DNA from: an uncultured Alphaproteobacteria bacterium
GTDB taxonomy: Bacteria > Pseudomonadota > Alphaproteobacteria > Caulobacterales > Aquidulcibacteraceae
Assembly: GCA_902826245.1 (NCBI GenBank)
Contig: CADEEA010000028.1
Coordinates: forward strand, 1-38,366
Direction: 5' to 3'
Length of the DNA: 38,366 bases
The position numbers and the translations under genes were made by a program. Position 1 is the first letter of the stretch; the number at the start of each line of letters is the position of its first letter. The notes beneath the pieces are model-generated. The model searched no databases and was not told where the DNA came from. It saw only the letters and a list, made by a program, of their open reading frames with translations. Of the stretch, positions 8,328 through 16,940 are shown piece after piece.

Positions 8328-8981
8328 TCAACCTTGTTTCTGCAATCCCTGCAGCATCGGCTCCAACGCACCCCAGAGCGATGGGCCGAACAGCACGGCG
8401 GCGGCGATCACGACGATCACGACCAACGCCCAGAAAATGCGGCGCAACGTGCGCGCGAATTTCTGTCGCTGCGAAAGAATCTCAAAGGTCTGCACGCGTT
8501 GCTCGATGTTCTCCAACGGCTTTTGTCCCTTGGCCAGGAAAGCCGCAGTTGGGCTCGAGCGCGCCATCGATCGAAATTCGGCCGACACCAACGCGGTTCC
8601 CGGCTCGGCCATTTCCTGCAAACGCGCGGCGACATTGACGCCGTGTCCAAGCAAATCTTCGGTCGCGGTCACGATGACGTCGCCGACATGGGCGCCGACG
8701 CGGATCGGCGGCTCCTTTCTGGGGCGCTTATCGAGCACATCTTGGATTGCGCCGAGCGCTGCGCCAGCGGACGCGAATTCCAGCATGAAGCCGTCGCCGG
8801 CGGTGTTGAACAAGCGCCCGCCATGGGCGGCGGCGACAATTTCGATCCGCGAGCGCAAGGCCTCGACTTTGCGCGCGGCCCCCCGCTGGTCGCGCTCGGA
8901 CATCGTGGAGAAACCAACGATGTCGATCGCCACAATGGACGCCAACCGGATTGTGCGTTCTTCGCTCTGCGGCTCAGCCAT
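8328..8981 (-). CDS. Class III adenylate/guanylate cyclase with C-terminal membrane anchor
   Basis: 217 aa. A single class III nucleotidyl cyclase domain (about 10-160) is followed by a tail-anchor-like transmembrane helix (about 182-203). Catalytic residues are present: metal-binding D20 in AIDIVGFS, D63 in NTAGDGF, and transition-state N116 and R120 in GHGVNVAARLQ. The base-recognising lysine before the second Asp appears replaced by Asn59, so ATP or GTP preference is uncertain. The ATG at 8981 (GGTGGGGG upstream) gives the usual N-terminus; the upstream extension to 9050 is not protein-like. It would act as a homodimer at the cytoplasmic face of the membrane. Confidence 0.88.
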   Translation of the reverse strand: MAEPQSEERTIRLASIVAIDIVGFSTMSERDQRGAARKVEALRSRIEIVAAAHGGRLFNTAGDGFMLEFASAGAALGAIQDVLDKRPRKEPPIRVGAHVGDVIVTATEDLLGHGVNVAARLQEMAEPGTALVSAEFRSMARSSPTAAFLAKGQKPLENIEQRVQTFEILSQRQKFARTLRRIFWALVVIVVIAAAVLFGPSLWGALEPMLQGLQKQG

Positions 8982-9091
8982 GACCCCCACCCCGAAGAGG
9001 CGGACCCTAGTCCGGCCTCCAACGCCCATCCAAGCCCATGCACGCCACAAGCTAGGCGTCGTATGTTACCGAAAAGTCAGCTATCCTACCC

Positions 9092-9838
9092 TCAATCCGG
9101 CATCGGCGTTCGGCCGTTGCAGGCCGCCGCTTCAAAGGGCTGATCGGGGCTCTCACCCTCAAGGCGAAACTCGCCCCCGGCGGCTTTCACGAGAGCACAG
9201 CCGGCGGCGATATCCCAGATCATCGAGCCGGACTCCCTGTAAGCTTCCGCCCGCCCGGCGGCGACGTAAGCCAGCGCTGTGGCGGCCGAACCGATCATGC
9301 GCACCTTCCGCCAGGCCCGGAGGCGCTCCTGGAACGAGGCAAAAGATTGCGCGCTGGCGCGCGATGGAATCCCTGTCTGCAGAATTCCAGCGGCGGGATC
9401 GGCGATGTCGGAAACGCGGATCGGCGCGCCATTGAGCCAGGCGCCGGCGCCGACCACGCCGGTGAAACGCTCCTCCAGCATGAAGCAATCGACCACGCCC
9501 AGAACCGGAACACCCTTGTGCAGGAGCGCAATTGAAACCGCGCAGTGCGGATAGGAACGCAGATAATTGACGCTGCCGTCTAGCGGATCGACCGCCCACA
9601 CCCATTCGCTGTCGCGCGCGCGCACCCAACCCGCCTCCTCCGAGAGGATCGGGTAGGGTGAGGCCTGCTCCAGCGCCGCCAAGATGATCGCTTCGGCCTG
9701 CTTGTCGGCGCGGATTTTCACTTCCCTCCCGAACTCGCCTTCGACCACGTTCCAGGTTTCGCGATGGGTGCGCAAAGCCACGCCCGCCTCCGCCGCGACG
9801 GCTTCGGCTAAATTCAAATTGGCTCTCAAATCTTCCAC
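9092..9838 (-). CDS. Inositol monophosphatase family phosphatase
   Basis: A 248-aa Mg2+-dependent sugar/nucleotide phosphatase of the IMPase/CysQ/HisN superfamily. Metal ligands are visible: E67-E68 (ILSEE), D84 and D87 in the WAVDPLDGS motif, and D209 in the C-terminal WDIAAG motif. Length fits the family. The substrate could be inositol phosphate, histidinol phosphate or 3'-phosphoadenosine 5'-phosphate; sequence alone does not decide. It begins with GTG and is divergent from the trio starting at 9928, separated by about 90 bp that must contain both promoters. Confidence 0.9.
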   Translation of the reverse strand: MEDLRANLNLAEAVAAEAGVALRTHRETWNVVEGEFGREVKIRADKQAEAIILAALEQASPYPILSEEAGWVRARDSEWVWAVDPLDGSVNYLRSYPHCAVSIALLHKGVPVLGVVDCFMLEERFTGVVGAGAWLNGAPIRVSDIADPAAGILQTGIPSRASAQSFASFQERLRAWRKVRMIGSAATALAYVAAGRAEAYRESGSMIWDIAAGCALVKAAGGEFRLEGESPDQPFEAAACNGRTPMPD

Positions 9839-9927
9839 GCGCTCACCTTGGCGTCTTGTTAGCCCTCAACGCGGCCTTGGAGAAGCGCCCCATTCGCGCT
9901 TTAAGGGTTCAGTTGGAGGGGCGGGGG

Positions 9928-11289
9928 ATGGATCGCGGGCGGACCCGGTCGAAATCGGCGCAAGCGGTGAGCCTTAGCGCCGCGGCGCTGGACAAGCGCC
10001 TTGGGCTGCGTCGGCGTGCGCGCGAGGACGCAGCCCAAAACCTGCCGCGCCAGGATGCGCAAGCGCTGTCGTCGGCCGAGACCGCCATCCTCGACGCTGT
10101 CGCCGCAGAGCGCGAACAGATCGACCAAGCGCGGCTCGAGGCCAAGATGGATGCGGAGCGGCGCTTGCGGACCTTGGCGCCCACGCCGCAGGATTTTTCG
10201 GGTCCCACGCTCGAGGCGCGCCTAGCGCTCAAACAAGCGGCCGGCCGGCTAGCGCACGATTGGCAGGAAGCGGCCGCACACGCCAAGCAGGCGCGCGCCG
10301 ATCTCGAAAGTTTCAAACGGATCAATCAGCTGCGCCGCGGCGCCGTCTATCCTGACTCGACGTTGATGCAGGCGGGATTGTTGTTGTGTGCGGCTTTGTT
10401 CGAGTCGCTGTTTAGCGCCGCCCTGTTTGCTGAAGAGCTCGACGGTCTTCTCGGCGGCGCCATCGTGGCGGTCGGCCTCTCCGGCGCTAATGTCGCGCTC
10501 GGCTTCCTGAGCGGCTATCTAGGCCTTCGCTATCTGCAGCATGTGCGCACGCCCGTGAAGGCGGCGGGCGCCCTCGCGTTCACCGTTCTGGCCTTGCTTG
10601 CGTTGATGCTCAACCTATTTGCGGCCGATTGGCGCGACCGACTGGCGAAGGCGAGTGGTGCAAGCACGGAGACCAGCGATGCGGGATTTCACCTCTGGTC
10701 GCTGCTTAGTCTCGACTCGCCGCAGGCGATCATTTTGCTGATGCTGGGCGCAGGCGTCTGGGCGTTCTCCGCGCTGAAGGGATATTCGGGCTTTGACGAC
10801 CCCTATCCCGATTACGGCAAGATGGATCGCGAAGCGGTGCGAGCAGGAGAGAATTTATCGGAGTTCCGCAACGCTGCGCGCGAGACTCTGGAGGCGCCCA
10901 TCGAAGCGGCGAAAGCAGCGCTCGCCGCGCGCACGACCAAGCTGCAGGCTGAGTTCGAGGCGATGAACAAGGCGTTTGACGCTGCCGCGATGAGACTCGG
11001 CGCTTTGGATGACCAGGCCCGCGCGCTCGATAATGCAGCGACGGCGGCGGTCCAATTCTACCGGCAGGAAAACACCGCCGCGCGCAGCACGCCGGCGCCT
11101 GCTTATTTCGGAGCGTCGCCGCCCAGCGTGGGTCCCGCACTCGATCCGTTGGCCCAGTGCGCTGCTATGGTGGATGAAGCGCGCGCGACGCTTGCAGACG
11201 CGCACGCGAAGTCCGCGCTGGCGCTGGAGGCGCTGGTGCAGGAACTCGACGACGCCGCGAAACGCCTCGATGCCGGCGAGACCCCATGA
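9928..11289 (+). CDS. Coiled-coil membrane protein, first gene of an uncharacterised trio
   Basis: 453 aa, no known family recognised. Residues 1-140 are charged and helical (coiled-coil-like, with heptad-rich stretches about 40-80 and 95-135). Four hydrophobic helices follow (about 146-168, 174-200, 212-233, 265-284). The C-terminal region 300-453 is again coiled-coil-like, with a short Pro/Ala linker near 395-415. The ATG at 9928 has GGAGG eight bases upstream, so it is preferred over 9856. It overlaps the next gene by ATGA, implying translational coupling and probably a complex with that protein. Confidence 0.75.
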   Translation: MDRGRTRSKSAQAVSLSAAALDKRLGLRRRAREDAAQNLPRQDAQALSSAETAILDAVAAEREQIDQARLEAKMDAERRLRTLAPTPQDFSGPTLEARLALKQAAGRLAHDWQEAAAHAKQARADLESFKRINQLRRGAVYPDSTLMQAGLLLCAALFESLFSAALFAEELDGLLGGAIVAVGLSGANVALGFLSGYLGLRYLQHVRTPVKAAGALAFTVLALLALMLNLFAADWRDRLAKASGASTETSDAGFHLWSLLSLDSPQAIILLMLGAGVWAFSALKGYSGFDDPYPDYGKMDREAVRAGENLSEFRNAARETLEAPIEAAKAALAARTTKLQAEFEAMNKAFDAAAMRLGALDDQARALDNAATAAVQFYRQENTAARSTPAPAYFGASPPSVGPALDPLAQCAAMVDEARATLADAHAKSALALEALVQELDDAAKRLDAGETP

Positions 11290-12074
11290 AGCGGAGGCGC
11301 GGAAAAGCCGGGAACATCATCGGCGTGGTGCTGATCGTGGCGGTGATGGGCGTGCTTGCCGCGTTGGCCGGCGCCATCTATCTCACCCGTCCGCCACCGG
11401 TCGATGCGACGACTCTCTGCCGCACAGATTCCGGGCTCGCCGCCCACACCATCGTTCTGGTCGACGCCACCGACAAGCTCGAACCCCGCCATCGGCGCAA
11501 ATTGCGCGCTGTGTTGGACCAGGAGCGCGCGCGGCTTGCCCAATTCGACCGCCTTACTGTTATGCGGCTCAATGTGCGCCGACCGCAGGAGCCGGTCATT
11601 CTGTTCAGCAAATGCCTGCCGCGCCCGCCCGAGCAGATTAATCCGCTGTTCGAAAATGCGCGCCGTGCGAAGGCGCGTTGGGAGGAGAGCTTTGCCGACG
11701 CCCTAGGCCGCGCCCTGCGCAGTGCGCAATCGGGAGGCGGTGCGCGTTCTTCTCCTATCCTCGCCGGCTTGCGCGCGATTGGCGCCGATCCGGACTTTGG
11801 ACCAGACCTGGAACGCAGACGCTTAGTACTTGTGTCGGACCTGCTGGAGCACGATCAGCAGGGCTTCTCGCTCTATGTTGCGGATGCGGACTATTCGGTT
11901 TGGCGGGCGCAGGCGGCGTTCGGCCCGCCCGACCTCAGCGGGGTTGAAGTGCGCGTTATTCCACTCGATCGGCCCGAGCAAGCCGAACGCCAAGCTTTTG
12001 CTTTGGAACGATTTTGGCCGGATTATTTCGAGGCTGCCGGCGCGGCGCGCGCCGAGTTCGATCCGCTGCCATAA
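11286..12074 (+). CDS. Membrane-anchored von Willebrand A-like protein, second gene of the trio
   Basis: 262 aa. A basic N-terminus (MKRRRGK) and one transmembrane helix (about 11-33) put the rest outside the cytoplasmic membrane. The exported part looks like a vWA fold: the first strand HTIVLVDATDK holds a degenerate MIDAS (D60, T62 instead of Ser, K64), and a later strand reads RLVLVSDLLEH (S184, D185). vWA domains bind protein partners through a metal ion; the altered MIDAS may weaken or change that. It overlaps the preceding gene by four bases. The vWA assignment is by eye. Confidence 0.7.
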   Translation: MKRRRGKAGNIIGVVLIVAVMGVLAALAGAIYLTRPPPVDATTLCRTDSGLAAHTIVLVDATDKLEPRHRRKLRAVLDQERARLAQFDRLTVMRLNVRRPQEPVILFSKCLPRPPEQINPLFENARRAKARWEESFADALGRALRSAQSGGGARSSPILAGLRAIGADPDFGPDLERRRLVLVSDLLEHDQQGFSLYVADADYSVWRAQAAFGPPDLSGVEVRVIPLDRPEQAERQAFALERFWPDYFEAAGAARAEFDPLP

Positions 12075-12148
12075 TTTTTTCGCGGTTGCGGCTGTGCGGC
12101 TTGCCGACTCACCTTAGCGTGCCCCCCGCTGGATCGGAGGGGGCCCTC

Positions 12149-12496
12149 TTGAACACATTCTCTTGGCAAGGTGCGTGCGGGCGTTGGCACGAGTTCGAAG
12201 TCGCGCGCGTGCAGCGCGCCTGGGACCCCGTTGGCGGGGTCTACATGTTTGTAAAACCACACGATTCAGTCGCCCAACAATGGGGCGGCCCGATCGTGTT
12301 GTTCTTGGGGACGACGGATGATTTCTCCGTCACCCTCGCTCGTCACGAAATGTGGCAGGCGGCCGAGCACCTTGGCGCCAAGGAAATCCACCTGCTGGCG
12401 ATTAAGGACGCGCAGACCCGCGCCCGGGTGGAGCAAAATCTGCTCGAAGCACAGGCGCCGATCCTCAACCAGAACATGCGCAAACGCGTGGCCTAA
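12149..12496 (+). CDS. Small divergent GIY-YIG-like protein, third gene of the trio
   Basis: 115 aa. The order of motifs follows the GIY-YIG nuclease fold: GVY (30-32), FLG in place of YIG (52-54), a possible catalytic Arg (R65) with H66, E95 as the metal-binding Glu, and a terminal PILN (104-107). The fold occurs in homing endonucleases, UvrC and small UPF0213-type proteins. Activity is uncertain because the second motif is altered. The start is a TTG at 12149 with GGAGG eight bases upstream; no ATG fits. A 6-bp hairpin (12121-12126 with 12139-12144) overlaps that ribosome binding site. It lies 74 bases after the vWA-like gene and may be co-transcribed. Confidence 0.65.
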   Translation: MNTFSWQGACGRWHEFEVARVQRAWDPVGGVYMFVKPHDSVAQQWGGPIVLFLGTTDDFSVTLARHEMWQAAEHLGAKEIHLLAIKDAQTRARVEQNLLEAQAPILNQNMRKRVA

Positions 12497-13533
12497 GCCC
12501 GCGCCGCCACTGCTGCGGCCGGGAAATCGCTGAACACACCATCGACACCCGCCGCATAGAAGGCGCGCAGCTCTGCGGTTAGGTCGCCGTGCGCGGCCTC
12601 GTCATCGCCGCTACGCATCTCCAGCGGCAAGAAGATGTTCTCCGCCCGGAAGGTCCAGGCGTGCACAGCGAGCCCGAAGCCATGTGCGCGCGCGATTAGA
12701 TCTGTCGCTGGCGACGAACGGCCTGCATTGTCGCGCGGAACGATAAGAGACTTCTCAACGCCGATCGCCGCGATGCCCCGCTCCATCAGCATTGCACGCA
12801 AGCCCGAGTTAGCGACCATTTGCGCGTAGCTGGTCCCCGGCTGATCCCAAGGCCCGCCAGACGCCGCGATCAGCTGCACGCAATTCCAGCGCATCGACGA
12901 CATCGAGGCCAAACCATGGAGTGCGCCCACTTCGAAGCATTGTACGAACATCTTGTCGGCCGCCGCCTGCCCGCCGCCAGCACGCACCGCATCGACGAAG
13001 ACAGGGATTGGGTCGAGCCCATGCTCGCGCAGGAAAGTCGGGTGTTTCAGCTCCGGATAGATGCCAATTCCGGCTTCGCGCGCCAGCGCCATGGCTTCGG
13101 CAAAGGTCGGCATCATCTCCTGGCGGTCGTAGGCGGCATTGCCGGGCCGCAAGCGCGGCAGGCGTTCCCTGCAGCGCAGCGTCCGCAACTCCGCGAGCGA
13201 GAAATCCTCGGCCCACCAGCCGGTCGTGGAAACTCCGTCCACGACCTTCGTCACCTGTCGCGATGCGAACTCCGGGTGTTCGGCGACGTCGGTCGTGCCG
13301 GATATTTCATTCTCATGCCGGCATACCAGCACCCCGTCATTGGTCATCACCAAATCCGGCTCGATGAAGTCGGCGCCCTGCGCGATCGCTAGCCTGTAGG
13401 CGGCCATTGTGTGCTCTGGCCGTTCTCCGGACGCGCCGCGGTGAGCAATGACAAGGGGACGGTGCAAGGGGCCGCTCACGCTCGCACACCCCGCAAGCGC
13501 CATGCCGCCCAACACCGCATCCCGACGCCTCAC
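12493..13533 (-). CDS. Glycerophosphodiester phosphodiesterase, probable lipoprotein
   Basis: 346 aa. A lipoprotein-type signal peptide ends at LAGC (Cys16), placing the enzyme in the periplasm or outer membrane. The GDPD TIM-barrel begins with IAHRGAS (H31, R32), E40, then FIEPDL (E58, D60) and H73, all catalytic or metal-binding positions. It hydrolyses glycerophosphodiesters from phospholipid turnover to glycerol 3-phosphate and an alcohol. It starts with GTG and overlaps the upstream membrane protein gene by GTGA. Its stop interlocks with the convergent GIY-YIG-like gene. Confidence 0.93.
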   Translation of the reverse strand: MRRRDAVLGGMALAGCASVSGPLHRPLVIAHRGASGERPEHTMAAYRLAIAQGADFIEPDLVMTNDGVLVCRHENEISGTTDVAEHPEFASRQVTKVVDGVSTTGWWAEDFSLAELRTLRCRERLPRLRPGNAAYDRQEMMPTFAEAMALAREAGIGIYPELKHPTFLREHGLDPIPVFVDAVRAGGGQAAADKMFVQCFEVGALHGLASMSSMRWNCVQLIAASGGPWDQPGTSYAQMVANSGLRAMLMERGIAAIGVEKSLIVPRDNAGRSSPATDLIARAHGFGLAVHAWTFRAENIFLPLEMRSGDDEAAHGDLTAELRAFYAAGVDGVFSDFPAAAVAARA

Positions 13534-13916
13534 ACCCGCTCGTCCTGCGGCGAAATCCGCGTCATCAGCAGGCCCGTGAACACCATGGAGGCGCCGTAGA
13601 TCATCGCCAGCGCGCCATAGATAGCGTCATTGGCGCCGTCAATCGGCGGATCGGGGAACACTTCCGCAAACTTGTAGGTCAGGAACGCGTTGAGCAGCAA
13701 AGACGGCATCGCGACACTGATCGCCGCTTCGGCCTCATCGCCCGGCGCGCAGCGAAGCAGCTTTACAGACACGAAAGTGATCGCGGCGCCGATCGCTGCG
13801 ACGGCGGCGAATAATGCGTAGAACGGGTCGAAGAAGAAGTACTGCCCGGCGAACCGGAAGATGGCGGCGTTCGCCAGCCAGAGCACAAACCCCAAGGCCA
13901 TCGCGCGCATAATCAT
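13530..13916 (-). CDS. Small four-helix membrane protein
   Basis: A 128-aa protein with four hydrophobic helices (about 4-23, 29-52, 66-86 and 98-119). It resembles small unassigned membrane proteins of the DUF5367 kind, but this is only an impression. It overlaps the glycerophosphodiesterase gene by four bases, so the two are translationally coupled. A functional link to phospholipid turnover is possible but unproven. An internal ATG two codons downstream could also serve as start. Confidence 0.65.
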   Translation of the reverse strand: MIMRAMALGFVLWLANAAIFRFAGQYFFFDPFYALFAAVAAIGAAITFVSVKLLRCAPGDEAEAAISVAMPSLLLNAFLTYKFAEVFPDPPIDGANDAIYGALAMIYGASMVFTGLLMTRISPQDERV

Positions 13917-13956
13917 GTGGTGCTCCTACCAAAAATTGCCGCTCCCTGAGTGCGGC

Positions 13957-14008
13957 CTTCGACAAGCTCAGGCTGACGAAGAATGGCGTCACGCTGAGCC
14001 TGTCGAAG
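13957..14008. repeat. REP-like imperfect palindrome
   Basis: Two 21-base arms (13957-13977 and 13988-14008) match as inverted copies at 18 of 21 positions around a 10-base centre. Arms begin CTTCGACA and end TGTCGAAG. This looks like the dispersed intergenic palindromes found in many copies in alphaproteobacterial genomes. It lies between two minus-strand genes, where it could also shape transcript ends. Confidence 0.65.
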
Positions 14009-14048
14009 CGCGACGCCTAGTGACCGGCGATGACGCCGGCGCTCCATT

Positions 14049-15185
14049 TTACTTCAGCAGCTCGCGCGAAATGATCACGCGCATAATTTCGTTGGTGCCC
14101 TCGAGAATGCGATGCACGCGCAGATCGCGGACGATGCGCTCGACTTCGTAATCGGCGAGGTAGCCGTATCCGCCATGCAATTGCAGCGCCTGGTCGGCCA
14201 CTTTGAATGCAGCGTCGGTGACGAAACGCTTGGCCATCGCGCAGAATTTAGTTGCATCCGACGCTTGCGCGTCGAGCTTGCGCGCCGCGGCATGCAGTAG
14301 CGCTCGCGACGCGGCGAGATCGGTCTCCATGTCGGCGAGGGTGAATTGCGTGTTCTGGAAATCGGCGATCCGTTTACCGAATTGCTTGCGCTCCTTGACA
14401 TAGCTCAGCGCCCGATCGAACGCGTCCTGAGCGCCGCCCAGCGCGCAGGCGGCGATATTGAGCCGGCCGCCGTCGAGGCCCTTCATGGCGTATTTGAAAC
14501 CGTCGCCCTCCGGGCCGATGCGATTTTCAATGGGTACGCGGCAATTTTCAAAATTGACGATTGCCGTGGGCTGCGCACGCCAGCCCATCTTGTCTTCGGC
14601 CTTGCCAAAGCTGAGGCCTTTCGCGCCGTTTTCCACCAGCAAACTCGAAACGCCCTTGGGGCCATCCTCGCCTGTGCGGCACATGACCACATAAAGGTCG
14701 GAGAAGCCGGCGCCGGATATGAAGGCCTTGGACCCGTTCACCACATAATGCGCATTGCCGTCGGCCTTGGCATTGGTGCGCAGCGCTGCTGCATCTGATC
14801 CAGAGCCCGGCTCGGTCAAGCAATAGGAAGCGATCGTCTCCATGCTGGTGAGCCTGGGCAGCCATTTCTCGCGCTGCTCGCTGTCTGCGAACGCGTCGAT
14901 CATCCAAGAGCACATATTATGGATCGACACGAAGGCGGCGGTAGCGATGCACCCTCGCGAAAGTTCCTCGAAGATCAGCGCCGCATCGAGCCGGCTCAGC
15001 CCCGAGCCCCCGACATCCTCGCGCACATAAATGCCGGCAAAGCCCAGCGCGGCGAGCTCCTTGAGCGCGCCCCGATCGAGACCTTCGGTTTCCCAGCGGG
15101 CCGCATTGGGGCGCAAACGCTCCTGAGCGAAAGCGCGGGCGGTATCGACAATAAGGGTTTGGTCCTCGGTGAGCGCGGTCGCCAT
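14049..15185 (-). CDS. Acyl-CoA dehydrogenase, probably isobutyryl/short-branched-chain type
   Basis: A 378-aa FAD flavoenzyme of full length that forms the alpha-beta double bond in acyl-CoA and passes electrons to ETF. Signature segments are present: CLTEPGSGSDA for FAD/substrate binding, the QLHGGYGYL helix, and a C-terminal LEGTNEIMR with the catalytic-base candidate E362. SIHNMCSWMID near residue 87 resembles isobutyryl-CoA dehydrogenase (ACAD8), pointing to valine breakdown. Exact chain-length specificity is inferred. No other valine-pathway gene is adjacent; the divergent neighbour is a transporter. Confidence 0.93.
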   Translation of the reverse strand: MATALTEDQTLIVDTARAFAQERLRPNAARWETEGLDRGALKELAALGFAGIYVREDVGGSGLSRLDAALIFEELSRGCIATAAFVSIHNMCSWMIDAFADSEQREKWLPRLTSMETIASYCLTEPGSGSDAAALRTNAKADGNAHYVVNGSKAFISGAGFSDLYVVMCRTGEDGPKGVSSLLVENGAKGLSFGKAEDKMGWRAQPTAIVNFENCRVPIENRIGPEGDGFKYAMKGLDGGRLNIAACALGGAQDAFDRALSYVKERKQFGKRIADFQNTQFTLADMETDLAASRALLHAAARKLDAQASDATKFCAMAKRFVTDAAFKVADQALQLHGGYGYLADYEVERIVRDLRVHRILEGTNEIMRVIISRELLK

Positions 15186-15302
15186 GATCTCCTCTTGGCG
15201 GCCTTATAGCCCGCCCCTCGCCTGGCGCCAGCTTCGCGGACGGCGGAATGCGATTGTCGCCGACAGCGTTTGGGTCCAAGGAAAGGCGGGGAGTCTCCGT
15301 TC

Positions 15303-16172
15303 ATGCGGGCGTTAACGCCGGCGGCGGTGCTTGCGCTCGCCGTCATCGCCGGCTCGGCCATGGACGCGACCATCAAGCACCTCGCGCAAACCAATCACAT
15401 TCTCCTGGTTACGCTCGGGCGGTACGCGTTCGGGGCGCTGTTTTCCCTTGGGCTGTGGCTGCGCGCGGGGACGCCGCGGATCACCGCCGAAATGCTGCGC
15501 GCCCACGGCGGGCGTGGCGCGATTATCGCCGCCAGCGGTTCGCTGTTTTTCTGGAGCTTGAGCGTCCTGCCGCTCGCAGAAGTGGTCACGCTTTCGTTTG
15601 TCGGCGCATTGCTAATCCCGTTTGCTGCGCGGTGGATGATCGGTGAACGGCTACGCCTTCCCAACGTTGCCGCGGCGCTCGTTGGCTTCGCCGGCGTGGT
15701 CGTGGCTGCGCAGGGCGCGCCTAGCGCCGCGCAAGCCCCCGATCACGCCTTGGGCGTCGTCGCTGTTTTGATCGCATCAGCCCTGTTCGCTATCGCCATG
15801 GTGCTGCTGCGCACGCGAGCACAGAGCGACGGGCCGATCATCGTCGGCCTGCTGGCGAGCGCCATGCCGGCGCTTTTTTTGGTCGTCCCCGCGATCGCCG
15901 TAGCGCCGCCGCCGCTGTGGAGCGACTGGCCGATATTCCTGCTCATGGGCGTGTTCGCCGCAACCTTCATGTACCTGATCGCAAGCGCATACGCCGGGGC
16001 CGAAACCCAATTGCTGGCGCCGATCCATTATAGCGAATTGCTGTGGGCGAGCTTGATCGGCTTCGTCGTCTTCCACGAGGCGCCGCGGCCGCAAATCTAT
16101 CTCGGCGCTGCGATCATCATCGGCGCGTGTATTTACTCAGCCTACGCGGAGCGACGGCTGACGGCGCGTTAG
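15303..16172 (+). CDS. EamA/DMT superfamily transporter
   Basis: A 289-aa inner-membrane protein with about ten hydrophobic helices arranged as two EamA repeats, the layout of drug/metabolite exporters. The N-terminal repeat begins AVLALAVIAGSAMDATIKHL. The second carries the family's usual QLLAPIHYSELLWA stretch before the last helices. Substrate unknown. The ATG at 15303 is preferred over one at 15270, because GGGGAG lies about nine bases upstream and the hydrophobic part follows at once. Its TAG interlocks with the stop of the convergent gene. Confidence 0.9.
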   Translation: MRALTPAAVLALAVIAGSAMDATIKHLAQTNHILLVTLGRYAFGALFSLGLWLRAGTPRITAEMLRAHGGRGAIIAASGSLFFWSLSVLPLAEVVTLSFVGALLIPFAARWMIGERLRLPNVAAALVGFAGVVVAAQGAPSAAQAPDHALGVVAVLIASALFAIAMVLLRTRAQSDGPIIVGLLASAMPALFLVVPAIAVAPPPLWSDWPIFLLMGVFAATFMYLIASAYAGAETQLLAPIHYSELLWASLIGFVVFHEAPRPQIYLGAAIIIGACIYSAYAERRLTAR

Positions 16173-16807
16173 GGTTTGCCTGGCTTGCCCTGTCCGGGAG
16201 GCGGCAGAGTGCGGACCTGCATCTTGCCGTCTTCGCCCTTGGCGCGGTACTTCACCACCCGGCCCTTAAGCGTGGTCTGCTGCAAGCGGCCCATCAGAGC
16301 CGGGATCGTGCGCTGATCGCCGGCAAGCACGGTGAGCCAAGCGATTTTCCCGCTGGTCCAGTCGGCGGCGTTGAGAACAACCGACTGCCCGTCCGGCTGC
16401 GAGAGCTTGCGATCCACTTCTTCGGAAACATTGGCCCACATCGCCAAGGCGACCGGGGCGGAGGCGCCGCGGGATTTTTCGTGCGCGGTGAGCACCAGAT
16501 ACTGCCCGCTCATGATCGCGGGGCCGACCATGGCTTGCACCGTCGCCAAGGTGGCGTTGCGATATTCCGGCGTCTTCATCAAGACGCTGACCACTTCGCC
16601 GAGCGCAACAAGCGTGCGCCGCGAGCGCTCGATGCCTGCTTTGATTTTTTCCATATCGACCGCCTCGCTCGCGGCGGCGGCGGCGCCGTTCGCCTTGGCC
16701 GCTCCAGCAGCAGGCGCGCGCGACGCCGGCGCGGGCGCACTGGCGCGTGTGGCGGGAGGCGGCGATGCCGGTTCATCTTTCGGTGGCTTCTTGGAAAAAA
16801 ACGCCAT
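16169..16807 (-). CDS. RTX toxin-activating lysine-acyltransferase (HlyC) family protein, orphan
   Basis: 212 aa. An Ala/Pro-rich, probably disordered N-terminus (about 8-48) precedes an HlyC-like domain (about 66-185). HlyC-family proteins transfer fatty acyl groups from acyl-ACP to lysines of RTX toxins. Recognisable pieces are ALGEVVSVL, GPAIMSGQYLVL (95-106), MWANVSEEVDRKL and ADWTSG (148-153), whose D149 matches HlyC Asp92. The position of catalytic His23 of HlyC appears to be Tyr82 (TPEYRN). No RTX toxin or type I secretion genes are in the window, so the target is unknown. Confidence 0.75.
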   Translation of the reverse strand: MAFFSKKPPKDEPASPPPATRASAPAPASRAPAAGAAKANGAAAAASEAVDMEKIKAGIERSRRTLVALGEVVSVLMKTPEYRNATLATVQAMVGPAIMSGQYLVLTAHEKSRGASAPVALAMWANVSEEVDRKLSQPDGQSVVLNAADWTSGKIAWLTVLAGDQRTIPALMGRLQQTTLKGRVVKYRAKGEDGKMQVRTLPPPGQGKPGKP

Positions 16808-16893
16808 GTCACGCCCCTCTGTGCGCTCGCTTGTCCCCGCGAACGCAAGCCGTCATACCCTATCCGCCCCCTTGCACGCCAGAGGCGCAATCA

Positions 16894-16905
16894 GAAAGCG
16901 CTTTC
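16894..16905. other. Perfect 12-bp palindrome
   Basis: GAAAGCGCTTTC lies between the stop of the EF-G-like gene and the start of the HlyC-like gene, about 90 bases upstream of the latter. It could be an operator or part of a transcript-end hairpin; nothing else supports either role. Confidence 0.25.
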
Positions 16906-16940
16906 ACCGGGAAAGAGAAGGTCTTGGCCGCGCCTTTCGC

